9,899 nucleotides of DNA from GCA-002840305 sp964394905 (lineage in GTDB: Bacteria > Patescibacteriota > Patescibacteriia > Patescibacteriales > UBA12465), in assembly GCA_964394905.1 (NCBI GenBank), contig CAYMZF010000024.1, positions 1-9,899 on the forward strand, read 5' to 3'. The notes below the pieces were generated by a model. It was not told the origin of the DNA. It ran no database searches and saw only the letters and a program-made list of their open reading frames with translations. The position numbers were made by a program, and so were the translations under genes. Within the stretch, counting starts at the first letter, position 1. Each line of letters starts with the position of its first letter. Below are positions 1-7,412 of the stretch, in pieces.

Positions 1-111
1 TATAAAAACAAATAAAAAAACAACCGTTTTAAAATAAGGCTTCATTAATTTAAAAAAATCCCGAACTACATTATTTTTTATTGTTTTGTTTAAATTTTTA
101 TTCATAAACAT
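1..111 (-). CDS. N-terminal fragment of a membrane protein, possibly an ABC-type exporter
   Basis: An open frame of 37 codons starts at the ATG at 109-111 and runs off the left edge without a stop. A second ATG at 103-105 is an equally good start. The first ~24 residues are basic and polar (MFMNKNLNKTIKNN then VVRDFFKLMK). They are followed by PYFKTVVFLFVFI, which looks like the start of a transmembrane helix. A short basic leader, then 'LxKPYxK' entering a first membrane helix, is common in ABC exporter half-transporters, but too little is visible to assign the family. The start lies 21 nt after the uvrA stop on the same strand, so it is probably the next gene of that operon. That the frame is a gene is likely; the ABC guess is weak. 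Confidence 0.45.
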   Translation of the reverse strand, partial: MFMNKNLNKTIKNNVVRDFFKLMKPYFKTVVFLFVFI

Positions 112-132
112 TATTATATTTAAAAAACAAAC

Positions 133-2646
133 TTACTTTAAATAACTTTTTAAGTATTTACCGGTAATACTTTTATCATTTCTAATTAAATCTTCCGGTT
201 CGCCTTGAGCCAATAAATAACCGCCCTTTTCTCCGCCATCCGGTCCCAAATCAATTAAATAATCCATAGATTTCAACATATGCATATTATGTTCAATAAC
301 TACAACCGTATGTCCTTTTTCCACTAATTTATTTAAAACTTTAAGCAACATTTCAATATCACGATAATGTAAACCAGTGGTCGGTTCGTCCAGTAAATAC
401 AAAGTCTTTTGACCTAAAACATAAGTCAGCTCTTTGGCAATTTTTATTCTTTGAGCTTCACCGCCCGATAAAGTAGTGGCGCTTTGACCTAATTTTAAAT
501 AACCCAAACCGACGGATTGTAAAATATTTAATTTATCGGTGATATAATAATTACCATCAAATAATTTTATGGCTTCATCCACGCTTAAATTTAAAACATC
601 GGAGATATTATGTCCTTTATATTCAACTTGTAAAGTCTCTCGATTAAACCGCCGACCGCCACAAACTTCACATTCCACTAATACGGCCGGTAAAAAATGC
701 ATTTCAATTAAATTAGCTCCGGCTCCTTGGCAAGCCTCGCATCGACCGCCGGCTCGATTGAAAGAAAATCGCGATAAAGAATAACCCCGTTCTTTTGACT
801 CAGGTAAAGAAGCAAAAAAGTCTCTAATGGGAGTAAAAATTCCGGTATAAGTAGCCGGATTGGATCGCGGAGTTCGACCGATTGGCGATTGATCAATTAT
901 CACTGTTCGATTAATATACTCAATTCCTTTTATCTCTTGAACGTCAACTAATTTATTTTTTTTACCGGGGTTGTTTTTTATGTGTACAATATTTTTATAC
1001 AAAACGTCGTATAATAATGATGATTTTCCGCTACCGGACACTCCACATAAACCAATCATTCTGCCTAAAGGAATTTCAATGTTTATATTTTTTAAATTAT
1101 TAGCCCGAGCCCCTTTTATGCTTATAATCCCCTTATCTTGATTTCTTCTTTTAAGCGGTATTTCAATTTTCCTTTTACCTTTTAAATAATCAAGGGTTAA
1201 AGATTTTTCATTTTTTTGATTATTTTTATCAGAGTTAAGCAAATTTTTAGTACTACCGATAGCCGTTATTTCTCCTCCGTTTATTCCGGCTTCCGGACCT
1301 AAATCAACCAAATAATCAGATTGTAAAATAGTTTGTTCATCATGCTCCACTAAAATAACGGTATTGCCTTTATCACGCAAAGATTTTAAAGTTTCAATTA
1401 ATTTAACAGTATCACGTTCATGAAGTCCGATAGTGGGTTCGTCTAAAACATACAAAGTCCTGGATAATTGTGAACCGATTTGAGATGACAATCTAATTCG
1501 CTGAGCCTCACCGCCCGATAAAGTTTCAGCGCTACGGCTTAAAGTTAAATAACCGACTCCGACTTTGTTTAAAAATTCCAACCGATCTATTATTTGTTGC
1601 ATAACCGTTTCTACAATACTTAATTGTCGATTAGTTAATTTTTCTAAAACCTCACCAAAAAATTCTAAAGATTTAAAAATAGACAAAGCCGTAACTTCAG
1701 CAATATTTTTTCCGTTTATTTTTACCGCCAAAGCTTCTTCTCTTAACCGCTCGCCATTACATTTAGGACAAACTTCATCGGCATAAAAACCTATTTTTCC
1801 TAATCCTGAACAAGACGGACAAGCGCCATGAGGCGAATTGAAAGAAAAAAGTCGCGGTTCAACTTCCGGAAAAGCAAAATTATCATTGGGACAAGTCCAA
1901 TTGGAAGATAATAAAAATTCATCTTTATCGTCCAAAGAAACAAAAACCAAACCATGACTATAGGCAATGGCATTTTCAATGGCTTCAAATAATCGCGAAT
2001 CATCACCTAGCATTACCTTATCAATTATAATATCAATATTATGCTTTTTATTCGGATTTAATTTAATTTGATCGCGTAAAGAAAAAATATTACCGTCAAT
2101 TCTCACTTCGCTATAACCTAAAGATAGATAATCATAAAGTAGTTGATAATATTCCCCTTTTCTATCCCTAATAACAGGAGAAATAATAGTAATATATTTA
2201 GCTTTATTTTTTTTAGCTTGAACGATAGAGATATCAACCATTTCTTCTAAAGTTAACTTTTGAATCTTATGACCACATTTCGGACAAAAAACTTCACCTA
2301 AACGCGAATACAAAACTCGAAGATAATCATAAATATCAGTTAAAGTTCCAACCGTAGAACGAGGATTATGCGATAAAGCTTTTTGATCAATAGAAATAGC
2401 CGGAGCCAGACCGATAATTTCATCAACTTCAGCCGGTTTTTTCTGTCCCAAAAACTGTCGCATATATGGCGATAAAGACTCGACATAACGTCTTTGCCCT
2501 TCCGCAAAAATAGTATCAAAAGCCAAAGACGACTTACCTGAACCGGAAACTCCGGTTATAACCGTCAGCTGATTATGCGGTATTTCTAAGCTGATATTTT
2601 TTAAATTGTGCATCCGAGCGCCTCGGATAATTATTTTATCATTCAT
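133..2646 (-). CDS. uvrA: Excinuclease ABC subunit A, short form without insertion domain
   Basis: UvrA is the damage-recognition ATPase of nucleotide excision repair; as a dimer it loads UvrB at bulky or UV lesions. The 837 residues carry two ABC modules: Walker A GVSGSGKS at 32-39 and 535-542, signatures LSGGEAQ at 376-382 and 726-732, and Walker B LDEP at 401-404 and 752-755. Zinc finger 2 is complete (C636, C639, C659, C662). The UvrB-binding region (about 118-256) is present, which separates it from UvrA2-type paralogues. Family members are usually about 940 aa. The difference is almost all one internal loss: GACPSCSGLG (274-283) is joined after about nine residues to CPKCNGERL (293-301), where the roughly 100-residue insertion domain normally sits. 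Zinc finger 1 reads C252-P-N-D, so its second Cys is missing. The ATG at 2646 gives the usual N-terminus. There is no Shine-Dalgarno sequence. Confidence 0.97.
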   Translation of the reverse strand: MNDKIIIRGARMHNLKNISLEIPHNQLTVITGVSGSGKSSLAFDTIFAEGQRRYVESLSPYMRQFLGQKKPAEVDEIIGLAPAISIDQKALSHNPRSTVGTLTDIYDYLRVLYSRLGEVFCPKCGHKIQKLTLEEMVDISIVQAKKNKAKYITIISPVIRDRKGEYYQLLYDYLSLGYSEVRIDGNIFSLRDQIKLNPNKKHNIDIIIDKVMLGDDSRLFEAIENAIAYSHGLVFVSLDDKDEFLLSSNWTCPNDNFAFPEVEPRLFSFNSPHGACPSCSGLGKIGFYADEVCPKCNGERLREEALAVKINGKNIAEVTALSIFKSLEFFGEVLEKLTNRQLSIVETVMQQIIDRLEFLNKVGVGYLTLSRSAETLSGGEAQRIRLSSQIGSQLSRTLYVLDEPTIGLHERDTVKLIETLKSLRDKGNTVILVEHDEQTILQSDYLVDLGPEAGINGGEITAIGSTKNLLNSDKNNQKNEKSLTLDYLKGKRKIEIPLKRRNQDKGIISIKGARANNLKNINIEIPLGRMIGLCGVSGSGKSSLLYDVLYKNIVHIKNNPGKKNKLVDVQEIKGIEYINRTVIIDQSPIGRTPRSNPATYTGIFTPIRDFFASLPESKERGYSLSRFSFNRAGGRCEACQGAGANLIEMHFLPAVLVECEVCGGRRFNRETLQVEYKGHNISDVLNLSVDEAIKLFDGNYYITDKLNILQSVGLGYLKLGQSATTLSGGEAQRIKIAKELTYVLGQKTLYLLDEPTTGLHYRDIEMLLKVLNKLVEKGHTVVVIEHNMHMLKSMDYLIDLGPDGGEKGGYLLAQGEPEDLIRNDKSITGKYLKSYLK

Positions 2647-2691
2647 AAATTATAGTTTTGAAATAAAAACAAGCCGGAATTTATCTTCCTA

Positions 2692-2791
2692 NNNNNNNNN
2701 NNNNNNNNNNNNNNNNNNNNNNNNNNNNNNNNNNNNNNNNNNNNNNNNNNNNNNNNNNNNNNNNNNNNNNNNNNNNNNNNNNNNNNNNNNN
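2692..2791. other. Assembly gap, 100 N
   Basis: Exactly 100 unknown bases, the customary placeholder for a scaffold gap of unknown size. It removes the end of the helical-protein gene and most of the spacer before uvrA. Only 45 nt (2647-2691) of uvrA upstream sequence is visible, and I see no promoter in it. Confidence 0.98.
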
Positions 2792-3318
2792 CAACAGTTG
2801 ATAGCTTTTTTTACTAAAGTCCCCAATTTACCCATAAACCCTTTTTTTTCAGTATCTTCTTTGTTTAAAGCCTTGTCATCAATTTTTTTAATATCACCAA
2901 CATTCAATAATTTCATATTTAAACCCCAAAATAAAGAATATAAATTATAGGCCTTATCAAATAAATCATAGGCCTCCTCTTTTTTATCTTGACCTAATTG
3001 TTTAGTGCCAACTTCCATTAAACGATAACTGGCGCCTAAAAGATGTTTAGAAATACACCAAACCTCACCTTCATATTCCGTTATTATCTTCTTTAATAAT
3101 TCTTTACGCATTTCTCTCACGTCTTTTATTAAATCGTAATATTCAGTCTTACCCGTTTTAGCTCCGCTAAAAAAGAAATGTTCTTCAATACTAACTAAAT
3201 TCATGATAGCGATAGTTAAATCTTGATCGGAAGATAAATCCATCTTTTCTTGTTTTTTCATTTGATCAACTTTTTCAATAAATTCATTTAAGTCCTTTAT
3301 TTTATTTTTTTCAATCAT
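2792..3318 (-). CDS. Uncharacterised helical protein, 3' end lost in gap
   Basis: 175 residues are visible from the ATG at 3318. The next codon reads TGN, so it is Cys, Trp or a TGA stop, and the protein may end very close to the gap edge. No signal peptide or membrane segment is visible. The sequence is charged and almost entirely helical in character, with likely amphipathic helices around 1-27, 31-50, 57-84, 86-110 and 111-137, then a basic tail (KKGFMGKLGTLVKKAINC). Possible functional positions are E45-E46-H47, W87-C88, H92 and the C-terminal Cys. I believe similar proteins are conserved hypotheticals in CPR genomes, but I know no function. It starts 20 nt after the stop of the cysteine-rich membrane protein and precedes uvrA, so it is probably co-transcribed with both. 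Frame calls that extend it through the Ns to a TAG at 2689-2691 are artefacts of the gap. Confidence 0.8.
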
Positions 3319-3338
3319 ATTTTTTTTATTAATTATAA

Positions 3339-3857
3339 TTATTTAGTTAAAAGATAAAAAACAAAACTTAAGATTAATAATAATCCTACCGGCATTACCA
3401 CTTTTTGAAACGGAAAATAGGCCCGTCCGTTATTTTTTTCTTTTAAATCTTCATAATAGTTAGCTGAAAACCAAAAACCTAAACTACCGACTATAATCCC
3501 GACCACTAATTTATCAAAAACCGAACAACCGCATAAAACATTTAAAGGATTACCGATAAAATTTAAAAAATATAAAGGCACCACGATTAATAAATAATAA
3601 ACCAAAACTGTTATTAAATCTCGTCCTTTAAAAGAAATATTTTTTTTCTTAAACCAAGAAATGGTCCACATAATTAAAGATACTGTTAAACCTCCAACCC
3701 ATAAACCGGTAACAGTATCGTCAATTCCTAACCACCTGGAAAAACCGATACCCGCTCCCACGGCAATAGCGCAAACCGGACAAACAGCCAAAGCCGGTTT
3801 AATCAATAAAAAACCCAGACTAAAAAATGACAAAGAAAATACAAAAAACTTTTTCAT
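3339..3857 (-). CDS. Four-helix membrane protein with two extracytoplasmic Cys pairs (CPVC, CGC)
   Basis: I chose the ATG at 3857 (172 aa). It begins MKKFF, gives a normal signal sequence and leaves 7 nt after the upstream stop. A GTG at 3878 would add seven residues and overlap the upstream gene. Residues 1-24 form a signal peptide or anchor ending KPALA, followed directly by V-C26-P-V-C29. Membrane helices fall at about 50-69, 80-102, 114-133 and 150-170. Basic loops (KKKNISFKGR and EDLKEKNNGR) mark the inside, so both C26/C29 and C109/C111 (LCGC) face outwards. Four helices with two outside Cys pairs recall the DsbB/VKOR plan, although I see no direct sequence similarity. The conserved-looking block GFSRWLGIDDTVTGLW (38-53) belongs to a family I associate with CPR. 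The gene follows a CPHC thioredoxin-like gene, suggesting a redox partnership; that is inference. Confidence 0.85.
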   Translation of the reverse strand: MKKFFVFSLSFFSLGFLLIKPALAVCPVCAIAVGAGIGFSRWLGIDDTVTGLWVGGLTVSLIMWTISWFKKKNISFKGRDLITVLVYYLLIVVPLYFLNFIGNPLNVLCGCSVFDKLVVGIIVGSLGFWFSANYYEDLKEKNNGRAYFPFQKVVMPVGLLLILSFVFYLLTK

Positions 3858-3864
3858 AATATTA

Positions 3865-4248
3865 TTAATTTGTTTCACTTTTTAAAAAATTAATGATTTC
3901 TTGATCACCGATATAACAATCAGATCCGTCCCATAAAAACGGTACTCCGATAGAATCGGTTGCAAGCTTACAAAAACCGGCTTTTTCTCTTAATTCCTGA
4001 GCATTTAAATCATTATTGTAAACCTCTTTTTGAGTAATGGAAATTTTATCTAAAATATTATTTTCATTAATATAATCTTCCACAATCAAACAATGCGGAC
4101 AACCATCGCCGTAAAATAAAATTATATCAGACGAATTATCAACTATAGAATTATTTATTCTTTGATCATTATTTTTCACTAAAATTACTATTGAAAAAAT
4201 AAGAATAATAATAAACAAAACCATTGAAATAATTGTTTTCTTTTTCAT
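3865..4248 (-). CDS. Membrane-anchored thioredoxin/DsbA-like protein (CPHC)
   Basis: A 127-residue thioredoxin-fold protein expected to exchange thiols and disulfides outside the membrane. Residues 1-4 are MKKK, and about 6-24 form a single hydrophobic anchor with no evident cleavage site, which puts the rest outside. The fold starts at about residue 41 with DIILFYGDGC. The active site is C50-P-H-C53, the same dipeptide as E. coli DsbA, which there makes the protein a strong oxidant. GVPFLW at 101-106 supplies the cis-proline (P103) found opposite the active site in this fold. Two more cysteines, C93 and C111, could form a structural disulfide. The size and single-domain layout are closer to glutaredoxin than to DsbA, which carries a helical insert. 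It is the first visible gene of the leftward operon, 7 nt before the Cys-rich membrane protein. A reductive role is possible too. Confidence 0.9.
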   Translation of the reverse strand: MKKKTIISMVLFIIILIFSIVILVKNNDQRINNSIVDNSSDIILFYGDGCPHCLIVEDYINENNILDKISITQKEVYNNDLNAQELREKAGFCKLATDSIGVPFLWDGSDCYIGDQEIINFLKSETN

Positions 4249-4341
4249 GTTTATATTAATTAATTATTTACCCTATTATTTTATAATATAAAAGAATATA
4301 AGTAAATACGCTGATTTTAATGTCATTTTAAAGATATTGAC
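4249..4341. promoter_or_regulatory. Divergent intergenic region between the thioredoxin-like and PspC genes
   Basis: This AT-rich spacer should hold the leftward operon's promoter and at least part of the control region of the plus-strand PspC gene, whose start is in the adjoining gap. The best minus-strand candidate is TTTACT (4301-4306), a 17-nt spacer, and TAAAAT (4278-4283). On the plus strand, TATAAT at 4282-4287 lacks a good -35, and TTGAC at 4337-4341 runs into the gap. Such matches arise easily by chance in DNA this AT-rich. Confidence 0.35.
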
Positions 4342-4441
4342 NNNNNNNNNNNNNNNNNNNNNNNNNNNNNNNNNNNNNNNNNNNNNNNNNNNNNNNNNNN
4401 NNNNNNNNNNNNNNNNNNNNNNNNNNNNNNNNNNNNNNNNN
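4342..4441. other. Assembly gap, 100 N
   Basis: Exactly 100 unknown bases, so the real length is unknown. It hides the start codon, the ribosome entry site and roughly the first 25 residues of the PspC-domain gene, and possibly its promoter. Confidence 0.98.
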
Positions 4442-4442
4442 C

Positions 4443-5540
4443 ATTGATCCGGTTTTTATCCGAGTTATATTATGCGCTTTGGTTTTTGCCGGTGGCAGTG
4501 GTATTATAATTTATTTAATTCTGTGGATAACCATGCCTGAAGCTAAAACCGCTCATCAAAAATTGGAAATGACCGGCCAAACTCCAACTATTGCCGCTTT
4601 TAAAAATTTAGCAAAGAACGGAAAAAAAATTAAAGAAAATTGGAAAAATCATTGGAAAAAACAATCAGCCTTAAAAAAAATAATTAGCCTGCCTTTTGTT
4701 ATTATTAAAGGAATACTTCAAGCTTTAAAAAAATTATGGCTTAATGTATGGCCAATAATAAAAATATTTTTTGGATCACTGATGGTATTCTTTTCTTTAA
4801 TTTGGATAGGAGCTGTCGGTATCGGTTGTTTAATTTTGTTTTTATATAATAATTCAGCTCATCAATTATTGTTTATTCCTATATCTGAAATAATACCTCT
4901 ATTCCCTTATACCTTTATGCTTATCACCGTCTTTTTATCTTTAATTATTCCGGCAATTTTTATCATAATCGGCGGGTTGGCGATAATAAGAAAGAAAAAT
5001 ATTATTTCTTTTGCTGTTGATTCAATTTTAGTTGGTTTATGGATGACCGCCGGAATTATTTTTTGCGCTTTTAGCGTTCGTTATTTTCCGGAAGTAATAA
5101 ACAAATATAATAATTATCCCCTTTTACAACAAAAAAGCGAAACTATAAACTTAGAAAAAATAACGGAAATAGAAGCCAACGGGAAATTAATAAATATCAC
5201 TATAAGTTCTAATACCAGTACTCCGGCCACTTTAAATGGAAGACAAGTAGATCTAAATCAAATTGATATAAAATATGACCATAATAAATTAATCCTAACA
5301 GAAATTCCTTGGACCTATACCAATGGAATTTGTATTGACTGTCATCTTAATGAAGTTAGTTTAATTATAGCTACCAGCTCTGATTTAAAAATAACGGCAA
5401 ATTCCGGCGCTTCAATTTTTGATACCAGCGATCCTAAATACCTAGAAGAAGAAATAGAAAATGAAAAAATAGCAGAAGAAGAAATAAATGACAAAGAAGA
5501 TGATTATGAAGAATTTAAATTTGAAATGAATATACAGTAA
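4443..5540 (+). CDS. PspC-domain membrane protein, 5' end lost in gap
   Basis: The frame is open from the gap edge and the first visible residues are IDPVFIRVILCALVFAGG, the middle of a PspC domain. The true start is therefore in the gap; the TTG at 4479 lies inside the domain and is not a start. Of 365 visible residues, about 3-31 finish PspC (ending LILWITMPEA). A basic linker follows (about 33-85), then hydrophobic helices at about 104-135, 154-182 and 188-213. A beta-rich C-terminal region (about 230-328) resembles the head domains of LiaF/DUF2807-type envelope-stress proteins. It contains C297-I-D-C300 and ends in a strongly acidic tail (about 331-362). PspC proteins in other bacteria act in membrane-stress responses; here the role is inferred. 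The gene is monocistronic as far as visible and converges on uvrB. Confidence 0.85.
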   Translation: MDPVFIRVILCALVFAGGSGIIIYLILWITMPEAKTAHQKLEMTGQTPTIAAFKNLAKNGKKIKENWKNHWKKQSALKKIISLPFVIIKGILQALKKLWLNVWPIIKIFFGSLMVFFSLIWIGAVGIGCLILFLYNNSAHQLLFIPISEIIPLFPYTFMLITVFLSLIIPAIFIIIGGLAIIRKKNIISFAVDSILVGLWMTAGIIFCAFSVRYFPEVINKYNNYPLLQQKSETINLEKITEIEANGKLINITISSNTSTPATLNGRQVDLNQIDIKYDHNKLILTEIPWTYTNGICIDCHLNEVSLIIATSSDLKITANSGASIFDTSDPKYLEEEIENEKIAEEEINDKEDDYEEFKFEMNIQ

Positions 5541-5543
5541 TAA

Positions 5544-7388
5544 TTATTTTTGCGGTGTATCTAAAAAATCTTCAATTTTCTTAATAATAGTTTGAGGTTT
5601 AATATGATGTTTAAGATTATACGCTAATTGTTTTTTACGACGACGCCCTACTTCCTTAACCGCATTTTTTATCGAACCGGTTTGATTATCGGCGTATAGA
5701 ATAATTTTACCGGAAACATTTCGAGCCGCTCGGCCCATAATTTGAATAAGGGACGTTTGACTGCGAAGAAATCCTTCTCTATCAGCATCAAGTATCGCCA
5801 CTAACGACACTTCCGGTAAATCCAAACCTTCGCGTAATAAATTAACCCCGATTAACACATCAAATTTTCCTAAACGAAAATCTTTTAATATTTCAGTTCG
5901 AGCGAAGGTTTTAACATCGGAATGTAAATAATTTGATTTAATCCCCTGTTGTCTAAGATAAACATCTAAATCTTCAGCTTGTTTTTTAGTTAAGGTATTT
6001 ACAATAGTCCTTTCCTTTTGTTTTATTATTTTTTTAATTTCTTGTTCAATATCATTAATCTGACTATAATTATTTTTTTTATCAAAAACCGGACGAATTT
6101 CAATTTCAGGATCAACTAAGCCGGTCGGACGGATAACTTGTTCCACTATCTGTTTGGAATTTTCCATTTCAAATTTTCCCGGAGTGGCACTAGTAAATAT
6201 AACTTGAGAAATTCTTTTTTTAAATTCAGAAAATTTTAACGGTCGATTATCTAAAGCCGACGGTAACCGCCACCCGTATTTCACTAAATTTTCTTTACGA
6301 CTTCGATCACCGGCATACATACCGCCGATTTGCGGAACACCGATATGGCTTTCATCAATTATCAATAAAAAATCAGGTTGGCCGTTTTCATCTTTAGGAA
6401 AATATTCCAATAATGAATCAGGCGCTTCCCCGGATAATTTACCAGTTAAATGTCGTGAATAATTTTCAATTCCATGACAATAACCGATGCTTTTAAGCAT
6501 TTCCATATCATAATTAACCCGTCGTTCCAATCTTTCCGCTTCTAAATACAATTTATTCTTTTTAAAATATTTTAAACGATCTTTTAATTCTTCTTTTATA
6601 GTTATAATAGCTTGTTCAATTTGTGGTTTGGTGGATATAAAATGCTTTGGCGGAAAAATAAGTATTTCCGGTAAATGTTCTAAAATATTTTTAGTGGTAT
6701 TATCAATTATACTTAAATCAGAAATATTTTGATTATTTAATTCCAATCGATAAATAATATTTTCCGACATCGGTCGAATTTCAAAAACATCTCCTCGTAC
6801 CCGAAATTGTCCTCTTTCAATTTCCCCGTTAACCCGTTCAAATTGTATTTTAACTAATTGAGAAATTAAATCTGACCGAGTTATAAGCTTTCCGTTTTCT
6901 AAATACAAAGCCGCTTTCATATAACTGGTCGGAACACCTAAATTATAAATACAAGAAACGGAAGATACAATAATAACATCACGTCGCGATAATAACGCTG
7001 ATGTAGCTCCATGACGTAAACGATCAATTTCTTGATTAATCATGGCTTCTTTTTCAATATAGGTGTCGGAAGTCGGTAAATAAGCTTCAGGCTGATAATA
7101 ATCGTAATAAGAGACAAAATAATGAACCGCGTTATTTGGAAAAAAATTTTTATATTCTCGATATAACTGAGCCGCTAATGATTTATTGGGGGCCATCACC
7201 AATATCGGTTTATTAACCTCTTTTATAATACTGGCCATAGTGAAAGTTTTACCCGATCCGGTGATACCTAACAAGGTTTGGTAATTAAAACCCTTCTTAA
7301 GCCCGTTTAGGAGCTTTAAAATAGCTTCTGGCTGATCTCCAGCTGGTTTAAAGTCTGATTTTAGCTTAAATAATGCTTCTTTTTTCAT
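5544..7388 (-). CDS. uvrB: Excinuclease ABC subunit B, lacking the C-terminal UVR domain
   Basis: UvrB receives the lesion from UvrA, opens the duplex with its helicase-like fold and recruits the nuclease UvrC. The 614 residues start as usual (FKLKSDFKPAGDQPEAI), so the ATG at 7388 is secure. Visible motifs are Walker A GITGSGKT (41-48), the damage-clamping beta-hairpin region beginning YYDYYQPEAYLPTSDTYIEK (94-113), DESH (345-348), TSATPG (399-404), GLDLPEVSLV (521-530) and QIMGRAARN (549-557). The protein ends FLDTPQK just after the conserved HIKPQTIIKKI segment (595-605). Most UvrBs continue for another 45-60 residues into a UVR coiled-coil that binds UvrC; here the stop lies 3 nt from the converging PspC gene and no UVR-like sequence follows. 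It is transcribed alone, from its own promoter and after a terminator. Confidence 0.97.
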   Translation of the reverse strand: MKKEALFKLKSDFKPAGDQPEAILKLLNGLKKGFNYQTLLGITGSGKTFTMASIIKEVNKPILVMAPNKSLAAQLYREYKNFFPNNAVHYFVSYYDYYQPEAYLPTSDTYIEKEAMINQEIDRLRHGATSALLSRRDVIIVSSVSCIYNLGVPTSYMKAALYLENGKLITRSDLISQLVKIQFERVNGEIERGQFRVRGDVFEIRPMSENIIYRLELNNQNISDLSIIDNTTKNILEHLPEILIFPPKHFISTKPQIEQAIITIKEELKDRLKYFKKNKLYLEAERLERRVNYDMEMLKSIGYCHGIENYSRHLTGKLSGEAPDSLLEYFPKDENGQPDFLLIIDESHIGVPQIGGMYAGDRSRKENLVKYGWRLPSALDNRPLKFSEFKKRISQVIFTSATPGKFEMENSKQIVEQVIRPTGLVDPEIEIRPVFDKKNNYSQINDIEQEIKKIIKQKERTIVNTLTKKQAEDLDVYLRQQGIKSNYLHSDVKTFARTEILKDFRLGKFDVLIGVNLLREGLDLPEVSLVAILDADREGFLRSQTSLIQIMGRAARNVSGKIILYADNQTGSIKNAVKEVGRRRKKQLAYNLKHHIKPQTIIKKIEDFLDTPQK

Positions 7389-7412
7389 ATTATAAATTAT
7401 ATTGATTTTATA

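Noticed and set aside
569..2006. Several 60-75 codon frames inside uvrA on both strands
   Set aside because: All overlap highly conserved UvrA motifs and have no coding features of their own.
2689..2791. C-terminal extension of the helical protein to a TAG at 2689-2691
   Set aside because: The gap has unknown size, so frame and end across it are meaningless; codon 176 (TGN) may itself be a stop.
2606..2950. Plus-strand frame running through the first gap
   Set aside because: It exists only because the Ns carry no stops; both ends lie antisense to uvrA and the helical protein.
3858..3878. GTG start adding seven residues to the Cys-rich membrane protein
   Set aside because: It would overlap the upstream gene and lengthen the signal peptide's leader; the ATG at 3857 is the simpler start.
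3661..3885. 74-codon plus-strand frame
   Set aside because: Antisense to the signal peptide and first helices of the Cys-rich membrane protein.
4311..4341. Possible second copy of the uvrB palindrome upstream of the thioredoxin-like gene (TGTCATTTTAAAGATA)
   Set aside because: It aligns with TATCATTTTTAAATGATA only with two deletions and is not palindromic; in such AT-rich DNA this is expected by chance.
4479..4481. TTG as start of the PspC-domain gene
   Set aside because: The frame is open back to the gap, and the preceding 12 residues (IDPVFIRVILCA) are conserved PspC sequence.
5531..5555. AATAATTATTTTT as a terminator after the PspC gene
   Set aside because: The 10-nt palindrome has no loop and no G/C pairs, so it cannot form a stable hairpin.
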